Shown: positions 1 through 11,772 of the stretch, one piece after another
Layout of the letters: each line of letters starts with the position of its first letter
Numbering within the stretch: position 1 is the stretch's first letter
NCBI GenBank assembly: GCA_000328365.1
Contig: KB310318.1
Coordinates: 176,401 to 240,400, forward strand
Reading direction: 5' to 3'
DNA length: 64,000 nucleotides
Source: Capitella teleta
Taxonomy: Eukaryota > Annelida > Polychaeta > Capitellidae
Made by a program: the position numbers and the translations under genes
The notes under the pieces: model-generated
The model's database searches: none
What the model was told of the DNA's origin: nothing
The model's input: only the letters and a program-made list of their open reading frames with translations

Positions 1-3000
1 TACGCTCAAGGAAACTAATATATGTATCTATTGATTTATATTGTGAGTGAAGAGCCTACCTGGAAATGCTGAGGGGAAAAAATAATATATAAAATGTATG
101 ATGCATGCTCAGAAACGGTAGAGTGGTTTCACCATGATATGCATGGCTGACTAACCTTTACCGATCACTACTTGGAGAGTGTTTCAAAAAAACAAAGTTT
201 TGAGGCTAGGATGATCATTCAGATGCGACATCATGTTCATTATTGAAGCCAAAAGAGCTCCGTGTCGCGTCTTATGCGATCATGAAGGTGAACGGCGTGA
301 ATTAAGCATGTTACGACTGTCCTTGGCTGCTGAGCTTTTTGTGTGTTTTGGTCTCTTCTTCATCGCGTTAGTTCAGCTCATCCTACAATTCTTCATGGTC
401 AGAGTTACATGCAATTGCTTATATGTTGTATGGCTGCATTCACACTTTAAAAGGCCTTTGTTTTGGTGGAAATACAAAGCCTTCCCTCCCAGTTAACTCT
501 AGAATTGAGCATGATTGACATTTTGTCCTCGTCAATTTGTTGACACGCATATGCAGGCATGCATGCACACACCGGGAGATGCACGAAAATCCGAAGTGGG
601 CAAAATAGTAAACAATTAGTACATAATATAAAATATGCAGGATTTTCCGTAAAGAGTCTCTTTTGATTCTGACTCTGATAGCATCTGTATTATCGCTCAG
701 CGATCTTGCACCAGAAACAATGTTGGAGGGGGGAGGGAGGTCTTATTTCCATAAAATGGGAGCATCCCTTTCGTCACCGTGCGTGGCACTTGACAGGCAC
801 ATTTCATCGGTTTTTATCCAGTCATTATTGCTCATTCGCATTGAGCGATAATAGAAGCACGTATAATGTTATTCTTCCCTTTGAGCTATAATATGAAAAG
901 CCATCGTTGGTCATTGTGAGTTGAAATGCATTTAAATGTATGAAACGTTGTGTTTTTTATTCATTTTGATGGACATTACTACGAATAACTCAGGAATCAT
1001 TTCATTTCAATTTACTCTCCGAGAGCTAATTAATTTCAACTGTTTATATATACTAGTAGTATATATATATATAATATGATATTTAACTATATCGTTACGC
1101 GTATTAAACAACCAATTTGCTGCATCGGAACCACATACAAAGGCATCGTGTGTTGTAAATTCATTAAGCTAAACCGTTTTAATGTACGCTTCTTCGTCTG
1201 GCATTGTATAAAAACGCAGTTTTACACATGAGAAGAAAAATGCAGCTCTTTTAAACAATGCATGATGACTGTGCAGTTACAGTCAGAGAGAACTAAGGGG
1301 GTGGGGGGGGGGGGGGGTAGAGCAAATTGGAAGGGAATTAGGAGGAAGGGAAGGACTAGGGTGTGGGGAGGATAATGGGGAGTTTAGAAAGGAAATTGAC
1401 CTGTCTTCTTGCGGGGATTCGCCTCTTTGCTGTTTGCAAACAATTACGCTTGCTTTTCCTGCTAATTGGGTCTCGTTTATTATGGTTTATTTCCACTCAA
1501 AATTGGTTCATATGAATATAGTTTTTTATTTTTCTGCTAATACTTCCATATATCGATTTTGACAATAGTATAGGTACACAAATTATAGTATAAATCAGAA
1601 GAATATATTATTTGTCATCATCAATATTATTTATTAAGCATCATAAAACAATGCGATTTAATACGTACTTATCAAATTCCTAAAGTCAGGAACACAAAGC
1701 GGCAAACTTCAATCATAAATGAATGTTTTATGCAGGTAAGCGGCAGGTATGGGACACGAACTGTCACCAGTTCACAAGACGGGAAAGCTTGGGCAGAAAG
1801 GAAACACCGTGAAATATTGATACTAGCGACAGATCGAAGGCCAATCAATCGATCATCACGATTCTTAGGTGGGATTTGCAGGTATAGTTGATGATGTGCA
1901 CCGACGAATCACACCAGGCATTAGTATAGGCAGGAACAAAGTGTAAAATTTACAGCATTGACAAATATGTTACGTCACATTTTTACGACCTGGCGGAATA
2001 CACACGTGCAGGGCACCTGTGAAGGAAGGGTTACGTCATCTGGATACCGAGTTGTCTAATCAACAACAGAAAGATGCGCAGGTCTCTGATTAAATCACCT
2101 GGCAGATTTATGAAACTCTGAACACCTGAGAAATTGTACACAAAAGCGTTTGATGCGGTTGAGTATAAGAGGATGTATTCGTCTTCTGTATATTCCCAGA
2201 AACATCTCAGAGCTTACTGCTTTACGTCAACTTTATGAATGCCATGCACGTTGTTGTGGGGGGATCTGAGCTCTGGCAATGACCTCTTTGTTATACAATT
2301 TGAACAGCTACCTGTGCAATTATGCACCAAAGGAAAAGTGTGTCGCATAAATGCAGATATGCAATGAGCGATACAGTGAGCCCCGAATGCCAACATTTTC
2401 ACTGAAAACACTATAGCAAGTCACTTATTAGTATATCTCATGTATATGCATTAATAGTTAAGCTGTATGATTATGGAATATATATATATGAATATTACAG
2501 AATTTATTTATAAATATTCACACGAACAAAGTTGCAGTGTATGCATGAGAGTATAATGCATACCGGAAGCGAACGTTAGAAATCACGTGATTACCGAAGG
2601 CGATTTTCTTGTTATCATTTTTTTTTTCCCTTTTCTTTTTTGTTCTTTTTGTCAAATGAATTCTGAAAATGTTTTGAGCAAATGAACCTTTAGGCTATTG
2701 GAGAGATTCGCATCAACACATTGTTAACATGGCGAAGAATGTTTTGCGAATTAACGTTTTAAATATTGTGTTTATGAAAATTCATAATAAATTCACAAAT
2801 CGATCAAGGTGCATAGTAATTGTGCTCCAAATATTTATCAGGCTCACACCGGCAGAATGCGGGTGCAAGTATATAAATGAGAATAAATGAGTTATGCTTA
2901 AGTGGTCAACTTCTTTCAGATGCTGGTTGCTAGGTAACAGAGAGAGATGGTCAACCCGCGGACACGCCCTAGGGCAAAGGTATGTTCAATTAAATTACTA

Positions 3001-5164
3001 TGTATCAATAATGATCAACTAATAGGGGATGCATAACCAGTTAAAATATGCGAAATCATGGCATATTATTTTACTTCTTGACTGGATTGTTAACCAGCCA
3101 TGCTAGGACAGCAGTATCACCGTCTCTGTTGACTCGCAATAAACCTTATACTTGCACAGTAAATTCCGAAAAAAATATGACCGGGATTTAAAATATATGA
3201 TTGATTTTCATATCGCTGATGGAGCAGACTAAATAGATATTTTAACATAAAATTTGAGATTTGAATAAATGTGAGTGAAGTTTTGATGGATATATTACTG
3301 GTTAACCTATTTTGTTTATTAATTCGATCTTAAAATCTTCTTATCTCGCTAATTAATAGACTGCAACATCATTAAAACTTATAATTTCAATGGAAGTCAT
3401 TTAGTGCAATAACGAAATTACTTCATTTCTCTGTAAAATTTGTTCGGAGTTAGATACATTTTAAAATCTAATCTGGGTAACCATCGAATTCTGAGAATAT
3501 AAATAAAAACGAAAGAATATTTTCACTGAAATTGACTCAGGTATCAATATCAATTTGTATCACTATCCGCTAACAAGAAATATAATTTATCGCGAAATTA
3601 AAACGTAAACCTAAGTTAGGTAAATGAGATAAATATTAAAAATTATAAAATAAATTAGATTATTCACTCATTTTAAAATAACCGTGCGTCACCAAGGAAA
3701 ATTGATCAATCCCAACCAATAGAATAATAAAATATATATAAAACCCCCCCCCCAAAAAAACCGAAAAAACAGGTAGAATAAATATAAAACTATAAATATC
3801 ATTGTAAACGATTAATCATAAAATGTGCTTGACAATCACTTTAAGCAAACGAAAACATGGACAGAAGTGATAACTCAAAGCGCAAAGCAGGAAAAATATT
3901 GTGAGGGCAGCCATTACAGGGAAAGGTCGACACCTCACATCACAAACACTCGTCACATTAAAATGATGTATGTCTCCTACTCTCTGTTTCTCTCTCTCTG
4001 TTTCTCTCTTTTTTTTTTTCTCTCTCTCTCTTTCTCGTGCGGAGTTTACATTTTATTATTGCAATATTGATATAAATCAATGACAAATTAATGCTGTATG
4101 CGAACTGTTCAGGTATTTGATTAAGTATATTTTTGTTGTGAGGTATGCATTATCCAGAAGAAAAAAAAAATCAAATTTATTTGACAAGTTTCAATGCGCA
4201 GTTTGAAAATCGCACTGCGCATCATTAATACCCCAACCGTGTTTTATTCACCGTTGCCATTAGCAACAAAATAATTTCCTTCGTATTTATTGTTGATAAA
4301 ACTTCCATATAGCGACCGATGCCACTTGAGACGGAATAATAACGTGGTTTTTTAATTAATTAATATATAATAAATAATAATTATTCATTAACGTTTGAAT
4401 GCATGCATGTCTAGGAATTAACATCATCTAAATCGATCAATGTGCTATTATAGACTATACAAAGTGGCGTATACTATGCACTGACATGCTTATTGATGAG
4501 TCCCCAGTGTGAACCCGGTGTATGCCCCCTCGTTACGCAATTCGTCTGTTTACTTCTTACACACGATACACTCCGCTGTTGCAGATTCGCGATTAGTGAA
4601 TGATTAATGTTCCATGAATGACACTGACGGTCCGAACCCACTTCAAACTGATTCACTTGAATCATCAGATTATTGATACAAAGCTAGCGGAACACGGGCA
4701 ATAATTGTAACGCAAATAGACGAGGATTTCACGTGTACCATAATGGATTAAATTTAAATTAAAATCGAGTGATGAATATTCCAGCGACCAGGAAGTCACA
4801 AGTGATTTATTGAATTCGAAATATTTGATTTATGTTTTTTTGATTTTAGCTTCATATTTTGCTCTTTCGTGCTGCATTTATCAATTTATCAACTGATTGG
4901 TCTATTTGCGTTTAGAGAGAGGTATTAATTTTGTATGTGTATCAAATGACGTTTTATACTATTCAGTATAAATGTGATCATATTTATATATATAATATAT
5001 TTAATGTATTAATTCAGGTGAAATGCATTGCGAATTGTGATTGCATACTCATCTTTATATAATAAATACGAGTAGATATTTATTTCATTTTTATTTTTGA
5101 TAAAATTACGCTAAATTACGTCACAGTCACATAGATGGTACGATCAGTTTACAAATACACTTAC
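1..5164 (-). other. Partial intron 1 of Hox2 (runs off left edge)
   Basis: On the minus strand the Hox2 exon ends at a strong donor (CTAG followed by GTAAGT, GT at 5164-5163). Nothing resembling the homeobox exon ([14 protein letters not shown] codons in reverse complement) is visible down to coordinate 1, so the intron is longer than 5.1 kb and the homeobox exon is outside the window. The stretch is AT-rich and holds no supported gene. It contains two RFX X-box-like palindromes (2926-2938, 4253-4267), a TCACGTGA palindrome at 2582-2589, a G run near 1300-1318 and short CT-rich runs near 3985-4035. Short open frames here are not convincing. Confidence 0.75.
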
Positions 5165-5417
5165 CTAGATTGATTGGGTGACCCTGCGTCGTCCTGGACT
5201 TGGGAACTTTCTTCTCGCGCATCCACGGATATTCGTGCATTTTAGCCGGGGGCAGCGCGGCATTCCCTCCGGGCAGATACACGGGCACGGAGCCAACAGC
5301 GCCCGACAAACTATGGGGTGGATAGCCCCCGGTATCTCCGGGGATTCCATTCGTCATGAACTCCCCTCCTGTTTGAGTTGCAAGGTAGTCCTGACTGACG
5401 ACGCCCTGGTGTTCCAT
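5165..5417 (-). CDS. Hox2: Hox2 (proboscipedia class), first visible coding exon, partial gene
   Basis: This is a homeobox transcription factor of the anterior Hox class, expected to bind DNA with PBX/EXD and pattern the anterior body. The visible exon encodes 84 residues plus one base (phase 1). Its key motif is the PBX-binding hexapeptide EYPWMREKK at residues 62-70, which is the Hox2/pb form (EYPWM followed by a basic EKK); Hox3 uses IYPWM and Hox1 uses a different one. The rest is Gly/Pro-rich and low in conserved motifs. The exon ends in a consensus donor just after the hexapeptide, the usual Hox intron position. The start at 5417 is the only Met open to the hexapeptide at full length, because a TGA stop lies directly before it, but its context is weak (T at -3). 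The common Hox2 N-terminus (a GFINSQPS-type motif) is absent. The homeobox exon lies off the left edge. The paralogue call rests on the hexapeptide and on position next to Hox3. Confidence 0.85.
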
Positions 5418-5850
5418 TCAGGTCATCTAGGATCAGCCAATCAAATGAGAGTAGTCCATAAACTTGAAGCCGTTGACTCTTTGGATGATTGATGGTTCAG
5501 CACTTGAATTCCGCTCACTTTTGTAAACACAATGTAACTCGTGCAAAATCAACAGACTCGCACTCGCACTTTCGTGTCCACTCAATGGTCTTATTTTTGT
5601 GTTGTTATTGGTGCTAGAACAAGTTGTCGTGACTCGTGACTATAAGTAGGAACTGCTTGCTATTCGCTCGTCGCTGCTTGCTCTTCGCCATGCAGCGTCG
5701 ATTCTCTCTCGCTCATTGCCGTGAGCGTTGTGTTGTCAGTAACCACGTGACCCCATCTACCAATCAGCGAGCTGCTATCTCGAACGTAGCTCATTTTTCA
5801 GGCCGCTTGTTGCCCGTCACAATAAAAGGCCATAAAATTACGAGAACTGC
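5418..5850 (-). promoter_or_regulatory. Hox2 leader and proximal promoter region
   Basis: On the gene-sense (minus) strand this region carries an inverted CCAAT box (CTGATTGG, 5760-5767) followed 10 bases later by an E-box CACGTG (5744-5749). A second TGATTGG lies at 5437-5443, and a PBX/HOX-type site TGATTGATGG at 5486-5495 (plus-strand reading). The region is richer in CpG than its surroundings. A short upstream frame, MDYSHLIG then stop, begins at 5459 in the same frame as the called start, and a minimal ATG-ACC-TGA frame follows it. The transcription start is not determined. CCAAT and CACGTG are known NF-Y and USF/MYC-type sites; their use here is inferred. Confidence 0.5.
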
Positions 5851-6645
5851 TTGATTTACTACTTGTGAGACTATTTAAGTGACAAATGCTTATGCCACTG
5901 GTACTAACAATATAAATTCAATAATGTATATTTCAACGATCAAATACATGCTGTGCTTTTATCATTATTAATGATTGATTATATCTAATTCAGTAAATGA
6001 ATGCACACAGGAAAAATAATAATAATAAAATAATAAACCGTGAATATATAACACAATGGAGACATCGTCAAATACATTAAAAATTTATAAATTAATATAA
6101 TACAAGTAACTAATAACAAACGGACGAATTATCTTACAATCAAACCTTACAATGGATAACATGTAAATTAAGTGCTATTACAATTATTCAGCTGAGCAAT
6201 TTGCCTGCTAACTTACATTACATTACTACATTACAGTATAACAGCAAACTGCTTGCATAATCAGGTGACCTGCCTCCTGCCACCCCCCCCCCCCTATGAA
6301 TTTTATGACCCATCACATAACATTGCGATGTCGTCAGTGGCCAGTGTCGTAAATTTTGCTCATTGAAGGCTTTAATTTATGCATTCATTACGTCATGATC
6401 AGCTACGGGGTACTTTCTTTGAAGGTGATTTAACTCAAAGATGGCTTGCTGGTTTTAAAACTCAGAACTATGGTGGTGAGTAGGGGTGCCTCATTCGTTC
6501 GCGGTGAGCCCTCGATTTGTTTCTCTTCTGAATCTCTCGTCACTTCCTCTTGCCTCTTGTCTTATTTCTCGTGTCCTCATCTTTATCAATATTATAATCA
6601 TTCTCTTTTTTTTTTTAATCCCCACTCGTCTACTCATCGTCTGAA

Positions 6646-6658
6646 TGACCTTTGACCC
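6646..6658 (-). promoter_or_regulatory. DR1 nuclear-receptor site
   Basis: The minus-strand reading is GGGTCAAAGGTCA, two RGGTCA half-sites spaced by one base. This is the element type bound by RXR homodimers, HNF4 and COUP-TF. It lies about 1.2 kb upstream of the Hox2 start. Confidence 0.5.
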
Positions 6659-7198
6659 ATCGAAGCACAGAAACAAAACAACGAACAGACAATACATTAA
6701 TCAGCATATTAAATGCCATTGATCCAAATTGGAAACAGATCATCACCAAACCTCAAACTTATGCGTTGCATTCAAAGTCATCTAAGGTTGCGTTCCCGTG
6801 TGTATTGAATTTTTTTCTCTTCGTCTTTTTCTGGCTAGCGTTATATGTTATGCCTAAGGCATAGTGTATATGATAGATTTCATGCACATTATACATATGT
6901 CTAACAAGTCATATACCGCTGGCCCCTCGCAAGGTGTTGGCGACATAAGGCCTGTGGGCACATTCACTCAGCACATATCTCTGCCTGTATGGATGCATGA
7001 TGATATGAACAGCATGCAGGGTTTCATTTATGTGGCTATAATTTTATGTTTTCCAGGGGTTTAACGATCAGCGCCAGTTATGCACGGCACATAATAATGT
7101 TGCACGCAATTATGTTACATATACGCTATTCAAATATATAAATATATGTATATAATTATGCGAACACCGCTTTATTTTTCACCATTGTTTTGATGAGC

Positions 7199-7350
<152 letters not shown>

Positions 7351-7482
7351 GTAGTAGTTTTATTACGCGGATGAAAACCATTGATATTTGTCTGATTCGA
7401 TTTTTCCAATATAATTAAAAATTTTAATTTGACTGAAATATTGTAATTTTAATTAAAACTATTGTTATGCACATTCCGCTCC

Positions 7483-7530
7483 TGATCTCTGACCCTTGAC
7501 CTCTGACCCCTGACCTCTGACCCCTGATCC
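7483..7530 (-). promoter_or_regulatory. Seven-copy heptamer array of RGGTCA half-sites (DR1 series)
   Basis: Read on the minus strand, the block is seven half-sites each followed by a one-base spacer: GGATCA, GGGTCA, AGGTCA, GGGTCA, AGGTCA, GGGTCA, AGATCA. The period is exactly 7, so every adjacent pair is a DR1. It may be a nuclear-receptor platform about 2 kb upstream of Hox2, or simply a short tandem repeat that resembles one. Confidence 0.6.
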
Positions 7531-8160
7531 GTCCTTTTAATCAACTTTATTCGTTTGACTTATTGTTGTATTGTAATGTACACATAAGGAAATATTATCT
7601 AGAACGACCTAGATTTACCTTCTGCTTTTATAACATTGCTGAATGTTCATGCAGCATCTGCAAAATGCGAATCCAAAATTTAAACGCTTTCATCTCAATT
7701 ATTCGAGAATGTGTGTCAAAACTTTGACTATCGGCAATACGAATTTGGCAAGTCATCTTCGTTGAACATGCATACAGAAATTGCCAAAATGTTTGATAAA
7801 CGTAGACACAGAGTCCTTTTAAACACAGCCGTCAACCCGCTTCGACCCATGGACGTTCACGTGGCCGTAAATACGATGCAATATCGATCGTGCGTGTGCC
7901 TGTAAGCCCCCTCAGGGCTGTCAGAGCGTGGCGCCACTGCTCTCCTGCCCGTGGGCCGGGCGTTTGACCCGAGTGGTCGAAGCTCCTACCTGGTCGCTTT
8001 GATCGTGTTTGCAGGATGTCATTGTGGAAGACGCGATGTGACAACGGTGGAGTCTGCGTGGCCACATTGTCATAATTGTCTGGGATTCTGTGTGGTTGGT
8101 GTCCCGCTGTAGAACATTTCGACCAATATTGGTGCAGTGCGTTGCGCCTAGATTGGCGCA

Positions 8161-8204
8161 ATAATTATTTAAATGGGGTGTGTTAATTATTTAAATGGGG
8201 TGTG
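8161..8204. repeat. 22-bp tandem duplication
   Basis: Two adjacent 22-base copies ending in TTTAAATGGGGTGTG differ only at the first base (8161-8182 and 8183-8204). Confidence 0.9.
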
Positions 8205-8479
8205 CTAATAATTGTACAGAGCAGCACATTACGATAACAACGTACACAGACAACCACACAGTAAAGAAAGACATGATATGAAAATCTTTAATTAGGGTGC
8301 AAGTCCAGTTGAAGGTTCGAGGCATGGAAGGCAAGCGAGGGATCGCTCTTCAGTTGACAGACTTGTCATCTTCTTGTCTTGTCCTCTCGACCTCCGAGCA
8401 ACGTGCTTTGGGTGAGCAAATCAATTAGTCTTGAACAAAAGAACATTGCGGCTGCGAGATAGTTATTCCATGAACTTCT

Positions 8480-8945
8480 CTTCGTCATCCTCTCCCTCCT
8501 CAACCTTTTCATCTTGTACGTCATGCGCTTCATCCTCACATTCCACCTCCGCCTTGTCCTCCTCCGCCTCCTCCCTCCTCCTCCTCGTCCACCACCACCT
8601 CCACCTCCTGGTCGACATCCACCTCCTGGTCCACGTCCTCGTCCTCCTCCACCTCCTCCTCCACCTCCACGTCCTCCTCGACCTCCTCCACCTCCTCCTC
8701 CTCCTCCTCCTCCTGCACCTCCTCATCCACCTCCTCATCCACCTCCTCCTTCTCCTCCACCTCCTCCTCCAACTTCTCCTCCTCCTTCTTCTCCTCCTCC
8801 TCCTCCTCCTCCTCCTTCTTCTTCTTCTTCTTCTTCTTCTTCTTCTTCTTCTTCTTCTTCTTCTTCTTCTTCTTCTTCTTCTTCTTCTTCTTCTTTTCCT
8901 CCTCTTCCTCCTCCTCTTCCTCTTTCTCCTCATCCTCCTTCATCT
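8480..8945. repeat. Polypyrimidine (CTC/CTT)n tract, about 450 bp
   Basis: Almost pure pyrimidine on the plus strand. Interrupted CTC-type triplets lead into an uninterrupted CTT run of about 27 copies (8814-8894) and then CTC-type triplets again. All reading frames across it are low-complexity (poly-Leu, Pro, Ser, Arg or Lys/Glu) and should not be annotated as protein. Mirror-symmetric purine/pyrimidine DNA of this kind can form triplex (H-DNA). Confidence 0.95.
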
Positions 8946-9491
8946 TCCCCTCACAACCATCGCTTCGCCCATTAGCCTTCATCGTTGCACTCTGAAGCAC
9001 ACCTTTGCCTCATTAATACCAAGTACGAATGTCATACGCTATAACAACGATCCCTGATTCAATCCAGATCAGGATCCTTGGGGAATCTAGAGATCCATCT
9101 GGCCTTCTCCCTGCTGTGCTCTGAAGTCCCTGTACGGGTGGATCTCTGGGTCTGGGAGCACCAGGCGTACGGCATCTGTTGGTTGTAGAACCTGCCAATC
9201 AAAGCGTGTCATTCATGCAGAGTTATAATTACCTGCGAGAGCATGTAACCGAGTCTGTTTGCCTTTTCAAAGCTCCGGGCGTGCGGGGCGTTTTTGGCCT
9301 CTCCCTGCTTCGTGTCAAGATGTATTCCTACGTGGCATGCTTTCGAAATCACTCTGACTTTCACTTTCGTTATAGACTTTCACTTTCACGCTTTCTTTAT
9401 TGGAATCATAAAGTGAACACATCGCAATGTAAAGCAATAGGCTTTAGATACCATTGGAAAAAAAACCTCTTAACCGGATATGCAACCATCA

Positions 9492-9504
9492 TGACCTTTG
9501 ACCT
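9492..9504 (-). promoter_or_regulatory. Perfect DR1 nuclear-receptor site
   Basis: The minus-strand reading is AGGTCAAAGGTCA, a perfect direct repeat of AGGTCA with one-base spacing. It lies about 4 kb upstream of Hox2. Confidence 0.55.
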
Positions 9505-10098
9505 ATTTAATCCCGCACCTTTCTCTACCTATTTTGATCTATTTCCCTTGCGGTTTTCTCCACATCAAAGTTTCTTAAGCAAGTCTTCTCTTAAAAGTCA
9601 TCGTTTAAACCTGTCAACGTCTTCTCTTTTGCATCGCCACAAATTGAGCATAAATTCTGAACTTCCGGTTAGGTAGGTTCAGTCATCAAGTGCAATGATT
9701 ATTTCTTTAACAGAAAATACATTTGACTCCAATCGTTCTATTTCAGGTGAATCGCTGGCCAATTTGTTTAGATTTAACACACAATTCAAGGCTTCCATGC
9801 ATGCAAAACATGAGGAGGATTTTGGATGTTTTACTAGTATATGGCGCAGTGCTATAAATACTGTGAAACGCTGGTTCTGCAAAAACTAGTCTTAGAAGAA
9901 GAAGAAGAAAAAAAAACAGGTTGACTCTTTGATGACCTTGTGTGAGGTTACAGGCATCTGGGAGATCATCAAAACAGAACGTGTACTTTGCATAGCTGTG
10001 AGCATCAAATCCTGACTCAACATTATCAGGTCTATTAGATAGCATTGAACCAATATGCATACCTGTTTTAACTCGATCAAAGGCACTGTTGAAGTTAG

Positions 10099-10108
10099 CT
10101 GTCAATCA
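10099..10108 (-). promoter_or_regulatory. PREP/MEIS-PBX decamer
   Basis: An exact TGATTGACAG on the minus strand, the known composite site for PBX with PREP/MEIS TALE partners. It is one of six exact copies in this window. Confidence 0.5.
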
Positions 10109-10907
10109 AACCGTTTTCGCTCTGCATTCATTTTTTTTTCTCCCTCTCCTTAACATTTTCCTCTAAAGATCATAGGAATTTGTTATTATTTTGCAAAGTA
10201 TGTTATGTAACAGCAGTCTGCATCAAAGAAGGGTGCCACACGCAAATTAAAACAATGCAATCACGTGTGTTTTGTACTGTTTGTTTATTGTTCTCAGTTT
10301 CAATTGTTTGTTTTTGTTCTCGGCCTACAGCCATCACAACTGCTCTGTTCCAACTTCTAAGCAAAGTATTGCTGACTACATCATGTGGTTCGATTAGGTC
10401 ATGTGTGTAACTGGATCTAACTACGCTAGCATACAGTATATCCACCGATTCGCTTCTCGGTTCCCCCGTGGACCCCGCCTCCATTTATCCTCCTAGCTAT
10501 GAACCCTTATCCCCCTCAGCCTCGCAATAATTCTCCGTCTACTTCTTCTCGTCTCCATCTTCCCTCTTTTCCTCCACTGCTGTCCCTTTCTTTCCTTCCT
10601 TCACCTAAAACAATAACCCACTGTCGCCCAATTGCGCAAACGTGCAGAGACAGGCGCTGAAATCCCTTGTCATTTTCGATGCTGCTCGCCCCTACCCCCC
10701 TCATAATGACCTAAAAGCCGTGTATGACGTTTTATCTAAGTGTTGGCAACACTCAACCGCTATTTGCAGGCAGCTCTACTGATGGGCATCGAAGTGGCGC
10801 AGAATTATCTGCTTACTTAACAACCAAGCATCGAAGCTGCGTGGTAAAAGTCTCACTGAATAATTTAACAAGCTAAAAATCATCACCCCCCTTTCTGCTT
10901 CCCTTTA

Positions 10908-10929
10908 GGGGGAGGGGGAGGGGGTGGGG
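10908..10929 (+). other. G-quadruplex-type run
   Basis: Three runs of five G followed by one run of four G, with single-base loops (A, A, T), fit the canonical four-tract G-quadruplex pattern on the plus strand. Flanking DNA is AT-rich. Confidence 0.6.
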
Positions 10930-11306
10930 TTTGTTGTCATATGTCGGCTGAATCTGAATGAACAAAGACTCAAATTTTGCTGTCATTTGTGATTCTGTCG
11001 GTTGAAAGTCTCATTTTTATGGTGTCATCATTCGTCAATAATGTTTGCCATCAGCCAAATGACTAACTGTTTAGCCGGCTGATTTACTGGCTGGTTAGTT
11101 CGCTGGCTAAATGAATGACTTGACCCTATAGCTCGTGCACCTTTGTTAGTCAGCCTTCACTCGTGGTAATTTTCGCTCACTGCACTCTTCCCTCTTCTAA
11201 TTCGACAGGTGCCGTGAAAGGAGAAGCGACAGAAGAGAGCGGTGTTGGTGACACCGCCCCACCCCCCGACCCTCCCTCATCTGACCCCCACCTGTGAACA
11301 AAAGGA

Positions 11307-11322
11307 GGTTACTATAGCAACC
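11307..11322. promoter_or_regulatory. RFX X-box palindrome
   Basis: GGTTACTATAGCAACC is a near-perfect inverted repeat matching the RFX X-box form (RGYYNC, short centre, GYAACC). It is one of about 30 such sites in the window. Confidence 0.5.
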
Positions 11323-11759
11323 AGCAATTACCACGGAAATTGATTGACAACCAAAAAGAGAAGTCGAAATTGAGTCAAAGATGTAAATTCCCTGTGAATT
11401 GATATAAATATTTTTTTTTTAGCTATATGCGTTGCTTGTTTTGTTATTTTTATTAAATTATCATGGACACTTCCTGTCGATTACCTCCATGTTAATGTCA
11501 ATCTGACTGGAGGCGATGTGTAATTCCATTTCACTGATATTTTGAATGACTGCTGGAGACATTGTGTTGCCCAATATTAGATGCAATAATTCTCTGCTGA
11601 GGTATCAACGAGCAGGAAGACTGCAATATCCACACCACAAGGAAATCTTAAGTGGCATTCATGCATGCTCTTTGAGGTCCTTACTTCTCGCTCCACTCCC
11701 TAAAACTGTCACCAAACCCTCAGGAGGGACGTAAAGGTACTTGACCCTTGCCCCGTAAG

Positions 11760-11772
11760 AGTTCAAAGGTCA
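11760..11772 (+). promoter_or_regulatory. DR1 nuclear-receptor site
   Basis: AGTTCAAAGGTCA, an HNF4/RXR-type DR1. The identical 13-mer recurs at 38920-38932. Confidence 0.5.

Noticed and set aside
1-5164. Search for the Hox2 homeobox exon in the visible intron
   Set aside because: No reverse-complement WFQNRR or RYLCRPRR coding pattern was found; the exon must be left of the window.
8431-9057. Long open frames of 150-208 codons on both strands
   Set aside because: They are produced by the CTC/CTT repeat; every frame is low-complexity and frames overlap on both strands.
9179-9676. 165-codon plus-strand frame
   Set aside because: No domain, signal or family resemblance; Ser/Phe/Leu-rich composition typical of chance frames here.
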